Assembly: GCA_964630665.1 (NCBI GenBank)
Contig: CAZVVN010000029.1
Location: 1-35,458 of the forward strand
DNA: 35,458 nucleotides
Origin: UBA9619 sp964630665
GTDB taxonomy: Bacteria; Pseudomonadota; Gammaproteobacteria; Arenicellales; UBA868
Direction of reading: 5' to 3'
Part shown: one piece after another, positions 8,067 to 16,118 of the stretch
How positions within the stretch are numbered: position 1 is the first letter of the stretch
Layout of the letters: each line of letters opens with the position of its first letter
Position numbers and translations under genes: made by a program
Notes under the pieces: generated by a model
Told to the model about the DNA's origin: nothing
Databases searched by the model: none
What the model saw: only the letters and a program-made list of their open reading frames with translations

Positions 8067-8796
8067 GACCGGTTGGCCAGTCAAACCGGTGGATCATAGG
8101 AGAGTCATTCATGGAGAGCGCCAGGGCCGCCCGATACCCGACCGCGACAGGCAGGTCATGCATCTGAGTTAGGCCAAGGTCTTCCGGTAGCCAGGGCGTC
8201 GCCATCAGGCGAGCTGGGTCGTCGGGTTCGACGTTGACAGAAAACCGGGCGAGTGGCAGTGACAGTCCACGACCGTGAAGTTTGATGTAGGCCTCTTTGC
8301 GCGTCCAGCACGCAAAGAAGGCCCGTTCAAGGTCGGTATCCGGTTGTGCCGCGAGTGTGATGAATTCGGACTCGGAAAAGAACCTTCGGGCAAGTTTCAG
8401 GCGATGATATTTCTTGGCAGGTCTGATCTGCTCGATGTCGATTCCGACGGGACATTCGGTCGTCAACGCGTAGACCGCCCAGTCTCCGGCATGTGACAAG
8501 TTGAATTCAAGGGCGATTGCATCATCGGTATGAAGCTGTGGTTTGCCGTGTTTGCCATATCTGAACTGCAGGTGTTCCGGTGATAAGTCCACGTACTGAG
8601 CCAGTAGTCGTCGCAGAATACCTCGCGCAACTGTGAAACGCTGTCTGTCCCGGTCAAATAGGAAACGGTTGGCACGGGATCGCTCATCAGGCGACAACAC
8701 CTCAGCCAGTTCTTTGATCTCGCTTTTTGCCCGGCTTAGCCTGGCTGTCCAGACATGCACCTCGCCGAGGTTCTGTTCCACCAGAGGTCTCCTCAT
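8041..8796 (-). CDS. 4'-phosphopantetheinyl transferase, Sfp type
   Basis: This 251-residue enzyme transfers the phosphopantetheine arm of CoA to a serine on carrier proteins. It shows the PPTase motifs NLSHAGDWA (Ser101, His102), VGIDIE (Asp120, Glu122; magnesium ligands) and FFACWTRKEAYIK (Trp164 to Lys171). The two-lobed Sfp length separates it from the short AcpS type. No polyketide, non-ribosomal peptide or acyl carrier gene is present in the window, so the partner is elsewhere. It is the second gene of a two-gene unit: its ATG overlaps the stop of the EamA gene (ATGA), suggesting translational coupling. The 3' end overlaps manC by 26 bases tail to tail. Confidence 0.93.
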   Translation of the reverse strand: MRRPLVEQNLGEVHVWTARLSRAKSEIKELAEVLSPDERSRANRFLFDRDRQRFTVARGILRRLLAQYVDLSPEHLQFRYGKHGKPQLHTDDAIALEFNLSHAGDWAVYALTTECPVGIDIEQIRPAKKYHRLKLARRFFSESEFITLAAQPDTDLERAFFACWTRKEAYIKLHGRGLSLPLARFSVNVEPDDPARLMATPWLPEDLGLTQMHDLPVAVGYRAALALSMNDSPMIHRFDWPTGLKDQMTLG

Positions 8797-9674
8797 GCTT
8801 TGCCTCGCAAATCATGAGACTCAGGCCTTGTTCTGGTAAACAGAATGACTGCAACTCCGGCAAGTACGATGCCACCCCCGGTCAGGATCTGTGGGGAAGG
8901 TTGTTCACCCAGCAGCAGCATACTCGACGCGATGGTGAAAATCGGAAGTAGCAGCAATACGGGCATCACCTGCGACATCGGATTTCTGGCCAACACCGTG
9001 AACCAGGCGCCATAACCCACCACGGTCATGACGATACCCAGGTAGGCAACAGATCCCCAGCCGATCCAACTGGCGTTGTACAGCGCGTCAGTCTGCCCAT
9101 CCTCGATCAGGAACGACCCGAGCAGCATCTGGGGACCGGCGAACACACCGATCCAGGCGATTAAAGGCAGGCCCGCGACGGCTCTGCCCAGGCGTTTGAC
9201 CATGAGCTGACCGACGGCCCAGGTCAGGGCGCCCCCAACTGTCAATAGCACGCCCAGTGCCTGGCCCGCGACCTGCGGTTGTCCGGCGATCAATGCAATG
9301 CCCATAAATGCCAGCAGCATCCCGAGCCAGCGTTGGTAACCCGGCCGTTCGCCGAGGACGATCGCGGCCAGCAGCACGCCGAACGGTACTTCTAGGTGAA
9401 CGATGATGATCGCCAGCGAGGCATCGATGTACGACAGGCCGGTGAATGTCAGACCGTATTGGATGGTTGATCCCACCAGTGCGATCCAGAAAATGTGTTT
9501 GAAATGATTACGCGGTATGGGTACGAACCAGACCAGTAGCAGGGCTGCCAGGGTAAATCGCATGCCCATCAGGAAAAGGGGTGGAAACTCGGCAAGGCCG
9601 GCTTTGGCGATGGTGAAACCCAGTCCCCAAACCAGTGGTACACTGACTGCAAGCATCAGATCACGTGTCTTCAA
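8793..9674 (-). CDS. EamA/DMT-family transporter
   Basis: This 293-residue integral membrane protein has about ten hydrophobic segments arranged as two EamA repeats. The first starts at 'vPLVWGLGFTIAKaGL' (10-26) and the second near residue 150 ('GGALTWAVGQLMVKRLG'). Proteins of this drug/metabolite transporter group export amino acids and related metabolites; the E. coli EamA protein exports cysteine and O-acetylserine. The resemblance to that branch (WGL.F...K.GL, PPL...GMRF) is visible, but the substrate here is a guess. The stop codon overlaps the start of the PPTase gene, so the two form one operon, transcribed leftward from the 9675-9852 spacer. Confidence 0.88.
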   Translation of the reverse strand: MKTRDLMLAVSVPLVWGLGFTIAKAGLAEFPPLFLMGMRFTLAALLLVWFVPIPRNHFKHIFWIALVGSTIQYGLTFTGLSYIDASLAIIIVHLEVPFGVLLAAIVLGERPGYQRWLGMLLAFMGIALIAGQPQVAGQALGVLLTVGGALTWAVGQLMVKRLGRAVAGLPLIAWIGVFAGPQMLLGSFLIEDGQTDALYNASWIGWGSVAYLGIVMTVVGYGAWFTVLARNPMSQVMPVLLLLPIFTIASSMLLLGEQPSPQILTGGGIVLAGVAVILFTRTRPESHDLRGKA

Positions 9675-9852
9675 AGTAGAAATCCAGAGCTATGCCAATG
9701 GTTACCGGTCTGGCCCGGGGCAGCGTAGACTAACAGTTCTCGGGGTGGCCCGGCTGTTTTTCGTTCTGGGCTCTTGTTTGGATTGTTCGATTTTCTGGAT
9801 CAGGTCGCGGGCTGCTGCATCGGCTACTGGGTCTGGAGTTTGTGGGGGTTAA

Positions 9853-11085
9853 ATGAGATCGTTGACTATTGTTCTGAAGCGCCTGATCCCGATTGTGGTG
9901 CTCGGGGTCTTGTCAGTACAGGTTCCGGCGCCTGCCATGGAATTGGCTGGTGGGAGCCCGACTTGGCTGGGTTCTCACACGAACACACAGTGGGGTCAGC
10001 TCAACTACACAGCAGCGTTTGCCGATGACGACCGTCTTTATGCCGGTGGTATCGCAACCGGGCAGTTCAGCGGGGCCGCGTTCATCGGAGAGGGCAGTGG
10101 GCCGTCTACCCTGACAGATTCTTTTTCCGGTGTCGACAGCCGTCTGTTTCATCCTGAAAAAGGACAGGATGTTGAATACCAGGGCGCTGCTCTGAACTAC
10201 AGTTCTCCTTTCGGGAAAGTTGCCACCGGTGGATCACGGGTCGTTGCGGACCACGTTGGGGATCGATTTACCTGGTACGGACAGATTAAGACCCCCCGTC
10301 TGGACGGCAGCCTTTTCCGTATCTCACGAACTGACGGAGTTGCGGCCTATGCCGGGAGATTGTCGTTTCGTTTCCGGGCAACGGCATTGTCCTATCGTCA
10401 CGTCGACGCGGGGCCGGGGACGTTTCACCGCCAGGTGGTTCTGAGCCATTCGCTGCCGGGTCTAAGCATACTTGGGTTGCAGTTCGACCAGGGCAGGAGT
10501 ACCCGCTATGAAGACGCCGGAGACCATCGAGTACTGCTGACTTTCAGAGGCGCCTTTGGCCGGTCGGGTTCCGGTGTTCTTCATGCGGGTGACACGGGTG
10601 AAGGTCAGACCGGCTTGCGAGACACGGCCATGCTCGGGGCGGCCGCAGTGGCAATCGCTGTGCTAGCGAGTTCCGGCAGCAGCAGTTCTGATGCCGTTCA
10701 GCGCTATACCATTCGGGATGATGCTGCCTGGCAGGTCCTAAACGACACAAACCCGACATCGGTCCGTGAAAACCTTGAATATGGTGGTTGGGTTTACCAA
10801 CACAGCGATGCAACCTACAGTGCTACCACGCCGATCCGGGGTAGGGTTGATGGCGTCAACATCGGAACACCCGACAGTGTACCGTCGGGGACACTGGCAA
10901 GCAGCAGCTACCATACCCATGGTGCGACCGACCCTCGATTTTTTAGTGAAACCTTTTCGCCCAATGATAAATATGCAGATGTGCGGTGGAAAGTCGACGG
11001 GTATCTGGCGACACCGACCGGCAGATTCATGTTTCATGACTACAGTACCGGCAGCGTGACTCAGTTAGGAACGGTCGCCAACTGA
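9853..11085 (+). CDS. Exported protein with beta-rich N-terminal part and DUF4329-like C-terminal domain
   Basis: This is a 410-residue protein of unknown function. Residues 1-28 form a signal peptide (VLKRLIPIVVLGVLS, then APA). Residues 30-240 are rich in alternating polar/hydrophobic strands, as in an outer-membrane or secreted beta-structure. Residues 257-275 form a short hydrophobic stretch followed by a serine-rich linker. Residues 290-405 resemble DUF4329: LEYGG (Glu309), YHTHG (His354, His356) and FSPND (Ser369, Asp372). The H-x-H...S-x-x-D spacing recalls JAMM/JAB metallopeptidase sites. DUF4329 is mostly known as the C-terminal domain of RHS-type and other polymorphic-toxin proteins; here no RHS repeats or immunity gene are seen. 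Enzyme activity is inference. Confidence 0.7.
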   Translation: MRSLTIVLKRLIPIVVLGVLSVQVPAPAMELAGGSPTWLGSHTNTQWGQLNYTAAFADDDRLYAGGIATGQFSGAAFIGEGSGPSTLTDSFSGVDSRLFHPEKGQDVEYQGAALNYSSPFGKVATGGSRVVADHVGDRFTWYGQIKTPRLDGSLFRISRTDGVAAYAGRLSFRFRATALSYRHVDAGPGTFHRQVVLSHSLPGLSILGLQFDQGRSTRYEDAGDHRVLLTFRGAFGRSGSGVLHAGDTGEGQTGLRDTAMLGAAAVAIAVLASSGSSSSDAVQRYTIRDDAAWQVLNDTNPTSVRENLEYGGWVYQHSDATYSATTPIRGRVDGVNIGTPDSVPSGTLASSSYHTHGATDPRFFSETFSPNDKYADVRWKVDGYLATPTGRFMFHDYSTGSVTQLGTVAN

Positions 11086-11155
11086 TCTCGCTGCGATTCC
11101 TGAAGCTTGCAGGACGGCTGTGTCGGCAGCTACCTTCGCCTGGCTGCGATACCCT

Positions 11156-11176
11156 AAACAACCGCCATTGTTGTTT
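11156..11176. terminator. Possible weak hairpin downstream of the DUF4329 gene
   Basis: AAACAAC (11156-11162) pairs perfectly with GTTGTTT (11170-11176) around a 7-base loop, 70 bases after the stop codon at 11085. The 3' arm is T-rich, but no T run follows, so termination is uncertain. Confidence 0.3.
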
Positions 11177-11308
11177 CGTCGTGGTATTTGACACAGCGAC
11201 GGGCTACCATCCCAGTCTGATCCCTAGGGAGCAGGGTTTTCTGACGGGCGGGCGGTTTTGATGGCGCTTGGCCGAGGAATTGAAACCTGATCCTTTCAAC
11301 TGCAGGAT

Positions 11309-12448
11309 ATGGTTTTGCACATCACCGAGGTCTGCACTACGCCGCTTCTGGTTCGGAACAAAGAGCCATATCACTGGGCCCACGGTACCACCTATGGTGC
11401 CGAAGTTATCCTCGTTGAAGTTCTGACCGGTGACGGTGTTAAGGGATATGGTGAGAGCATTGCCAGCCCGGATTCGGCAGGAGTGGAGGCGTTTATCAGG
11501 ACCGCGGCCCGTCACCTCGTAGGCCAGAGCGTCTTCGACTCTCGTCAGGTGATGCGACGCTGCTATCACGCGCTGTTTCAGGCCCATGGTACCTGCAGTG
11601 CGCCACGGTTCGGGGGTCAGATCCTTGCCGGTCTGGAAATGGCGATGTGGGACGCCGCTGGTAAGACCGCCGGCTGTGCGGTTCATGAACTTCTCGGTGG
11701 CAAAGTGCGCCAGACGATTGAATACTTCGGCTTTATTCAGGGCGAGTCACCCCAGAGCCTAGCCGCCGACGCTGCCCGTCTGGTGTCGGAGGGGCACCGC
11801 GTGATCTATGGCAAGATAGGCAGAGGTGATGATCTTGATATCGAAATCGTTCGCCAGGTGCGCCAAGCGGTCGGTGACAATGTTCGTCTTCGGTTTGATC
11901 CGAACGAAGCATGGGATCCCTTGACCGCCGCAAGGATGATTGCGAAGCTCGCGCAATACGATCTTGAGATGATCGAACAGCCCTGTGCGCACCTGAGCCT
12001 CGAAGCCCTGCGACAAATACGGGAAAACAGCCCTGTTCCGATAGCAGCTGACCAGTCGGTGTTCAATGCCGCAGACGTCTACCGCGCGGTCACAGCCGGT
12101 GCCGCCGATCTGATCGTGCTGGGTCTGCATGAGACCGGCGGTATTGTCCCGTTTCTCGAGGCGGCTGCCGTTGCAGCGGCGGCAGGGATCAATCTTTGCC
12201 TTCATGGCCTGCATGAGACCGGTATCACGACCTGTGCGTCCAATCAGGTCGCGGCGGTTATCCCAAACCTTGACGATGGCAACCAGTACATGAATCACCT
12301 GTTGGTGTCCGATATTGTCATCAGCCCTGACCTTGCATTGACTGACGGCCGGTTGCCGGTACTTTCTGGACCTGGGTTAGGGTTTGAAGTTGACAGCGAT
12401 GCGGTGGCCAGGGCTGCTGAGGCACATCGCTTAGCGTTTAACGAGTAA
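11309..12448 (+). CDS. Enolase-superfamily (mandelate racemase/muconate lactonizing) protein with unusual active site
   Basis: This 379-residue protein has the enolase-superfamily capping domain (1-130) and barrel. The three metal ligands are present: Asp197 in FDPNEAW, Glu223 in MIEQP and Asp248 in AADQS, at nearly the same numbers as in muconate lactonizing enzyme. The usual catalytic lysines are not all there. The K-x-K site reads Y-G-K (167-169), and the second lysine position after strand six reads VLGLHETGG (270-278). A second GLHETG occurs at 300-305. The chemistry therefore may differ from known racemases and cycloisomerases. It overlaps the next gene by one base (TAATG), so it is the first gene of a cluster with an FAD oxidoreductase and an alcohol dehydrogenase. 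Confidence 0.85.
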   Translation: MVLHITEVCTTPLLVRNKEPYHWAHGTTYGAEVILVEVLTGDGVKGYGESIASPDSAGVEAFIRTAARHLVGQSVFDSRQVMRRCYHALFQAHGTCSAPRFGGQILAGLEMAMWDAAGKTAGCAVHELLGGKVRQTIEYFGFIQGESPQSLAADAARLVSEGHRVIYGKIGRGDDLDIEIVRQVRQAVGDNVRLRFDPNEAWDPLTAARMIAKLAQYDLEMIEQPCAHLSLEALRQIRENSPVPIAADQSVFNAADVYRAVTAGAADLIVLGLHETGGIVPFLEAAAVAAAAGINLCLHGLHETGITTCASNQVAAVIPNLDDGNQYMNHLLVSDIVISPDLALTDGRLPVLSGPGLGFEVDSDAVARAAEAHRLAFNE

Positions 12449-13782
12449 TGGCTCTTATGGAAAATCAGGACGGATCTTCAGCTGCTGCCTATGACGCTGT
12501 GATCATCGGGGCCGGGGTGATTGGTTGCTCAATTGCCTATGAACTCTCAAAGCGCGGCCTCAGAACATTGAACGTCGACCGGCTGCCGGCTGCGGGGTAT
12601 GGTTCAACTTCGGCTTCCTGTGCAGTCATCCGAGTTCATTATTCGACCCTTGACGGGACTGCGTTTGCCTACGACGGGTACTTCGCCTGGAAAAACTGGG
12701 TGAGCCACCTGCAAGCTGAAGACGAGTCAGGTCTGGCAAGGTTCCAGGAGACAGGGTGTCTGGTCATGAAAACCGAAGGAAACCAGCACCTTGAGAAAAT
12801 TATCGAGAACACCGCTGCACTCGGGATCCCCTTTGAAGAATGGGATACGAACCGGATCAAGAGCTCTCTCCCGATCTATGATCTGAGATGTTTTGCACCT
12901 GCCAAGCGGAGGGATGAGACGTCTTTCGGTGAGCCGACCGGCGGGATCATCAATGGCGGGATTTATTTTCCGACAGCAGGTTATATCAGCGACCCGCAGC
13001 TTGCTACCCAAAACCTTCAGGCCGCGGCCGCGGCCAGGGGCGCTGAGTTTCGGTTCAACAGCCGGGTTACCCAAATTCCTGTTGAAAGTGGTCGGGTCAG
13101 GGGAGTGATACTGGCCGACGGCAGGCAGATCAGTGCACCGGTTGTCGTTAATGTCGCGGGCCCTCACTCATCCAGGATCAACCAGCTGGCCGGGGCCCAG
13201 GTGGATATGAAGATCACCACCCGGGCCCTGCGCCAGGAAGTGGCTCATGTGCCCGCGCCTGATGGATTTGATTTCGAGAAGCTCGGTCTGGTGGTCTCCG
13301 ATAACGACATCGGGATCTATTGCCGTCCGGAGAGCGGTAATCACGTTCTCACCGGCAGCGAAGACCCGGACTGTGATCGCCACGACTGGGCCGACCCGGA
13401 TGAATACAACAAGGGGTTCACTGACCAGTGGACAACGCAGGTTCTACGTCTTGCTCAACGGATTCCCGGCCTGAAGATTCCCAACCAGGCTAAGGGTGTG
13501 GTGGATCTTTACGATGTCACCGAGGACTGGCTGCCGATTTACGACCGCTCAGCGATCGATGGCTTCTACATGGCCTGCGGGACCAGTGGCAACCAGTTCA
13601 AGAATGCGCCTTCAGCAGGAAGATTGATGGCCGCGCTGATCCAATACTGTGAGTCGGGTAACGACCATGATGCGCAGCCGCTACAGCATCAGTTGGACAA
13701 CATCGATTACGTGCTGGATACTGCTTCGATGTCCAGGCGCCGTGAGATCAACCCTGAAAGCAGTTTTTCGGTGCTGGGTTGA
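12448..13782 (+). CDS. FAD-dependent oxidoreductase (DAO family)
   Basis: This 444-residue flavoprotein starts with the dinucleotide-binding motif VIIGAGVIGCSIAYEL (GAGVIG at 21-26). It has the DAO-family layout: a second FAD contact in 'NVAGPHS' near residue 235 and a C-terminal 'GFYMACGTSGNQFKNAP' segment that closes the FAD site. Relatives include sarcosine, dimethylglycine and glycerol-3-phosphate oxidases and D-amino-acid dehydrogenases. The substrate is most likely a small amine or hydroxy acid, but this is not readable. The start overlaps the stop of the enolase-superfamily gene (TAATG), which suggests coupled translation. A second ATG three codons later is an equally good start. The next gene begins 7 bases after the stop. 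Confidence 0.88.
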   Translation: MALMENQDGSSAAAYDAVIIGAGVIGCSIAYELSKRGLRTLNVDRLPAAGYGSTSASCAVIRVHYSTLDGTAFAYDGYFAWKNWVSHLQAEDESGLARFQETGCLVMKTEGNQHLEKIIENTAALGIPFEEWDTNRIKSSLPIYDLRCFAPAKRRDETSFGEPTGGIINGGIYFPTAGYISDPQLATQNLQAAAAARGAEFRFNSRVTQIPVESGRVRGVILADGRQISAPVVVNVAGPHSSRINQLAGAQVDMKITTRALRQEVAHVPAPDGFDFEKLGLVVSDNDIGIYCRPESGNHVLTGSEDPDCDRHDWADPDEYNKGFTDQWTTQVLRLAQRIPGLKIPNQAKGVVDLYDVTEDWLPIYDRSAIDGFYMACGTSGNQFKNAPSAGRLMAALIQYCESGNDHDAQPLQHQLDNIDYVLDTASMSRRREINPESSFSVLG

Positions 13783-13789
13783 ATCCATT

Positions 13790-14878
13790 GTGAAAGCGGC
13801 ACTGTGTCGAGCGTTCGGGGCGCCTTTGGACATCGAGGAGGTCAGCCTGGCAGGCCCAGGCCCGGGTGAGGTCCACGTCCGTTTGAATGCTTGTGCCATC
13901 TGTCACAGCGATATCACCTACATGGACGGTGGCTGGGGTGGGGAATTGCCGAGTGTCTTTGGCCACGAAGCTGCCGGTATTGTCGAGCAAATTGGTAAAG
14001 GTGTAGGCCGTGTCTCAGTCGGAGAGCCCGTTATTGTGACGCTGCTGCGTTCCTGCGGCGAATGCTACTACTGCGTACGGGATCACCACAGCCTCTGCGA
14101 GACAACCTTTGCACTTGATGACGTGTCGCCACTGCGTGACGGCAACGGTCATGCGCTGGAGCAGGGCCTGCGAACGGGGGCATTTGCTGAGGAGGTGGTC
14201 GTCCACGAGTCCCAGGTACTGGGTATCCCGCCGGAGATACCCATGCCGAGCGCCGCGTTACTGTCATGTGGTGTGATCACTGGATTTGGTGCGGTCAGCA
14301 ACGTTGCAGGTGTGACACCCGGCACCAGCACAGTAACCATCGGAACCGGGGGTGTGGGTCTCAACTGTGTCCAGGGTGCTGCGCTGTGCGGAAGCGACGT
14401 GAACATTGCTGTCGATCTGTCCGGCGAAAAAATCGAAGCGGCGCTTCGCCTGGGTGCAACCCACGGATTCAGTCCCGACGAGGATCTGGCGGCCCGTGTC
14501 AGCGACCTGACTGCCGGACGTGGTGCCGATTATGTGTTCATTGCTGCTGGCAGTGCATCTGCCGTCGAGCAGGGGCTGCCGCTCGCCCGCCGTGGCGGCA
14601 CGCTGGTACTGGTCGGAATGACGGCCCAGGGGGTGAAGGCCCAGTTTGAGACACTTAACCTCGCCAATGATGCGATCCGGTTGCTCGGCAGCAAGATGGG
14701 TCAGACACGGCTCGAAGTTGACGTGCCCCGGTTGGTCGAACACTATCTCAGCGGCAGGCTGAAGCTCGATGAATTGATTTCTGGGTGCTACCCCTTGGAT
14801 GGTATCAACGACGCCATTATGGCGGTGAAGAAAGGCCAGGTGCTGCGCAACGTCATCGTATTTGAACGCAAAAACTGA
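13790..14878 (+). CDS. Zinc-dependent alcohol dehydrogenase
   Basis: This 362-residue medium-chain dehydrogenase begins at the GTG 7 bases after the previous stop. The family alignment begins at once with KAALCRAFG, and the earlier in-frame codons would overlap the oxidoreductase gene. The catalytic zinc ligands are Cys38 (CAICHSD), His59 (GHE) and Cys160 (LLSCGVITG). The structural zinc has four cysteines (89, 92, 95 and 103). The NAD-binding motif is GTGGVG (185-190). The sequence resembles the class III / aryl-alcohol dehydrogenase group. In this cluster it probably oxidises an alcohol or aldehyde made by, or fed to, the flanking enolase-superfamily and FAD enzymes (inference). A spacer of 35 bases separates it from the next gene. 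Confidence 0.9.
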   Translation: MKAALCRAFGAPLDIEEVSLAGPGPGEVHVRLNACAICHSDITYMDGGWGGELPSVFGHEAAGIVEQIGKGVGRVSVGEPVIVTLLRSCGECYYCVRDHHSLCETTFALDDVSPLRDGNGHALEQGLRTGAFAEEVVVHESQVLGIPPEIPMPSAALLSCGVITGFGAVSNVAGVTPGTSTVTIGTGGVGLNCVQGAALCGSDVNIAVDLSGEKIEAALRLGATHGFSPDEDLAARVSDLTAGRGADYVFIAAGSASAVEQGLPLARRGGTLVLVGMTAQGVKAQFETLNLANDAIRLLGSKMGQTRLEVDVPRLVEHYLSGRLKLDELISGCYPLDGINDAIMAVKKGQVLRNVIVFERKN

Positions 14879-14913
14879 GGCAGTGCTGTCGCTGCGAAGC
14901 CGATGGTAGCAGG

Positions 14914-16020
14914 ATGAAAATCGCAAGTATCGAGACCTTCAGCCGTGAATACCTGGCCTTCGTGCGGGTGACTTCCAACGAAGGTTACTACGGCTGGGGC
15001 CAGGTCGCCCCCTACAATGCAGATATCACGGCCCGGGTTATGCACCGCCAGATTGCACCCTGGGCCCTTGGTAAAGATCCGCTCGATATTGATGAACTGA
15101 TCGATCTTGTCCCGCTCAAGGAGCACAAGTTTCCGGGTTCCTACCTGCGGCGGGCCCTGGCGGGGCTGGATACCGCGCTGTGGGACCTGCGGGGCAGGCT
15201 CGAAGAAAAAAGTGTCTGCGAGCTTCTGGGTGGCATACCCGGGAGACTTCGTGCCTATGGTTCGAGCATGCGCCGCGACATCACACCGGAAAAAGAGGCC
15301 GAACGCCTGGCCCGATTACGGCAGGAGTCCGGTTTCGATGCATTCAAGTTCAGGGTGGCTGCGGAATGCGGTCGGGATATCGATCAGTGGCCGGGCAGGA
15401 CTGAGGCCATTGTGCCTGCAGTGCGTCAGGCGCTCGGCGACGACGTCTCGCTGTTGGTCGACGCCAACAGTGGGTACTCTCCAGCCCGGGCGATCCACGT
15501 GGGGCGAATGCTCGAGCAGAACGGAGTGGAACACTTCGAAGAACCCTGCCCTTACTGGGAACTGGAACAGACTCTCGAAGTCACCCAGGCACTGGACCTG
15601 GACGTGACCGGCGGTGAACAGGATTGCGAGATTCCAACTTGGCGGCGGATGATCGAGTTGCACGCAGTCGACATTATCCAGCCCGATATTTGCTACCTAG
15701 GCGGCCTGACCCGAACCTTGCGGGTCGCGGCTATGGCCGACTCTGCCGGCCTGCCGTGCACACCGCACTGCGCCAATCTGTCGATGGTGACTCTGTTTAC
15801 GATGCACTTTCTGCGTTCTATTGGTAACCCGGGTAAGTACCTGGAGTATTCCATCGAGGGTCTGGATTACTACCCCTGGCAGGAAGGTCTGTTCGTAGAA
15901 TCTCCCTACGCAGTCGAGGATGGCCAGGTCACGGTAACTGATGTACCGGGCTGGGGCGTCGAAATCAACCCGCGTTGGCTCGAATCATCGGAGCGTGAGA
16001 TCAGCAGATTCGATGGCTGA
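14914..16020 (+). CDS. Mandelate racemase/muconate lactonizing family protein (acid-sugar dehydratase type)
   Basis: This 368-residue protein is of the mandelate-racemase subgroup of the enolase superfamily. It shows K-F-R at 145-147 (the K-x-R/K catalytic site), metal ligands Asp183 (VDANSG), Glu210 (FEEPCP) and Glu235 (GGEQD), and the Asp258-His285 dyad (QPDICYLGG and TPHCANLS). This full set is what acid-sugar dehydratases and racemases use, in contrast to the partner gene at 11309. It likely removes water from an aldonic or aldaric acid. The substrate is unknown. It is the last gene of the rightward cluster; the next gene is convergent. The start ATG has only weak Shine-Dalgarno bases (AGCAGG), with a spacing of four to five bases. 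Confidence 0.9.
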   Translation: MKIASIETFSREYLAFVRVTSNEGYYGWGQVAPYNADITARVMHRQIAPWALGKDPLDIDELIDLVPLKEHKFPGSYLRRALAGLDTALWDLRGRLEEKSVCELLGGIPGRLRAYGSSMRRDITPEKEAERLARLRQESGFDAFKFRVAAECGRDIDQWPGRTEAIVPAVRQALGDDVSLLVDANSGYSPARAIHVGRMLEQNGVEHFEEPCPYWELEQTLEVTQALDLDVTGGEQDCEIPTWRRMIELHAVDIIQPDICYLGGLTRTLRVAAMADSAGLPCTPHCANLSMVTLFTMHFLRSIGNPGKYLEYSIEGLDYYPWQEGLFVESPYAVEDGQVTVTDVPGWGVEINPRWLESSEREISRFDG

Positions 16021-16118
16021 CCTGCGGTGGTCTCAGCCAAGGTGTGAGTGCAGCAATTCGGGCTTACTGCCCGGTTTACGGGTGGATACATAGCCCCGGG
16101 GATTTGTAACGGCGAAGC

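Noticed and set aside
11188..11216. Perfect -35 hexamer (TTGACA at 11188-11193) before the enolase-superfamily gene
   Set aside because: No acceptable -10 box at 15 to 19 bases downstream.
13649..13789. Earlier in-frame start for the zinc alcohol dehydrogenase
   Set aside because: It would overlap the oxidoreductase gene by more than 130 bases, and family homology starts at the GTG at 13790.
16059..16073. Five-base hairpin between the last enolase-superfamily gene and tupA
   Set aside because: CGGGC/GCCCG is too short and is not followed by a T run to count as a terminator.
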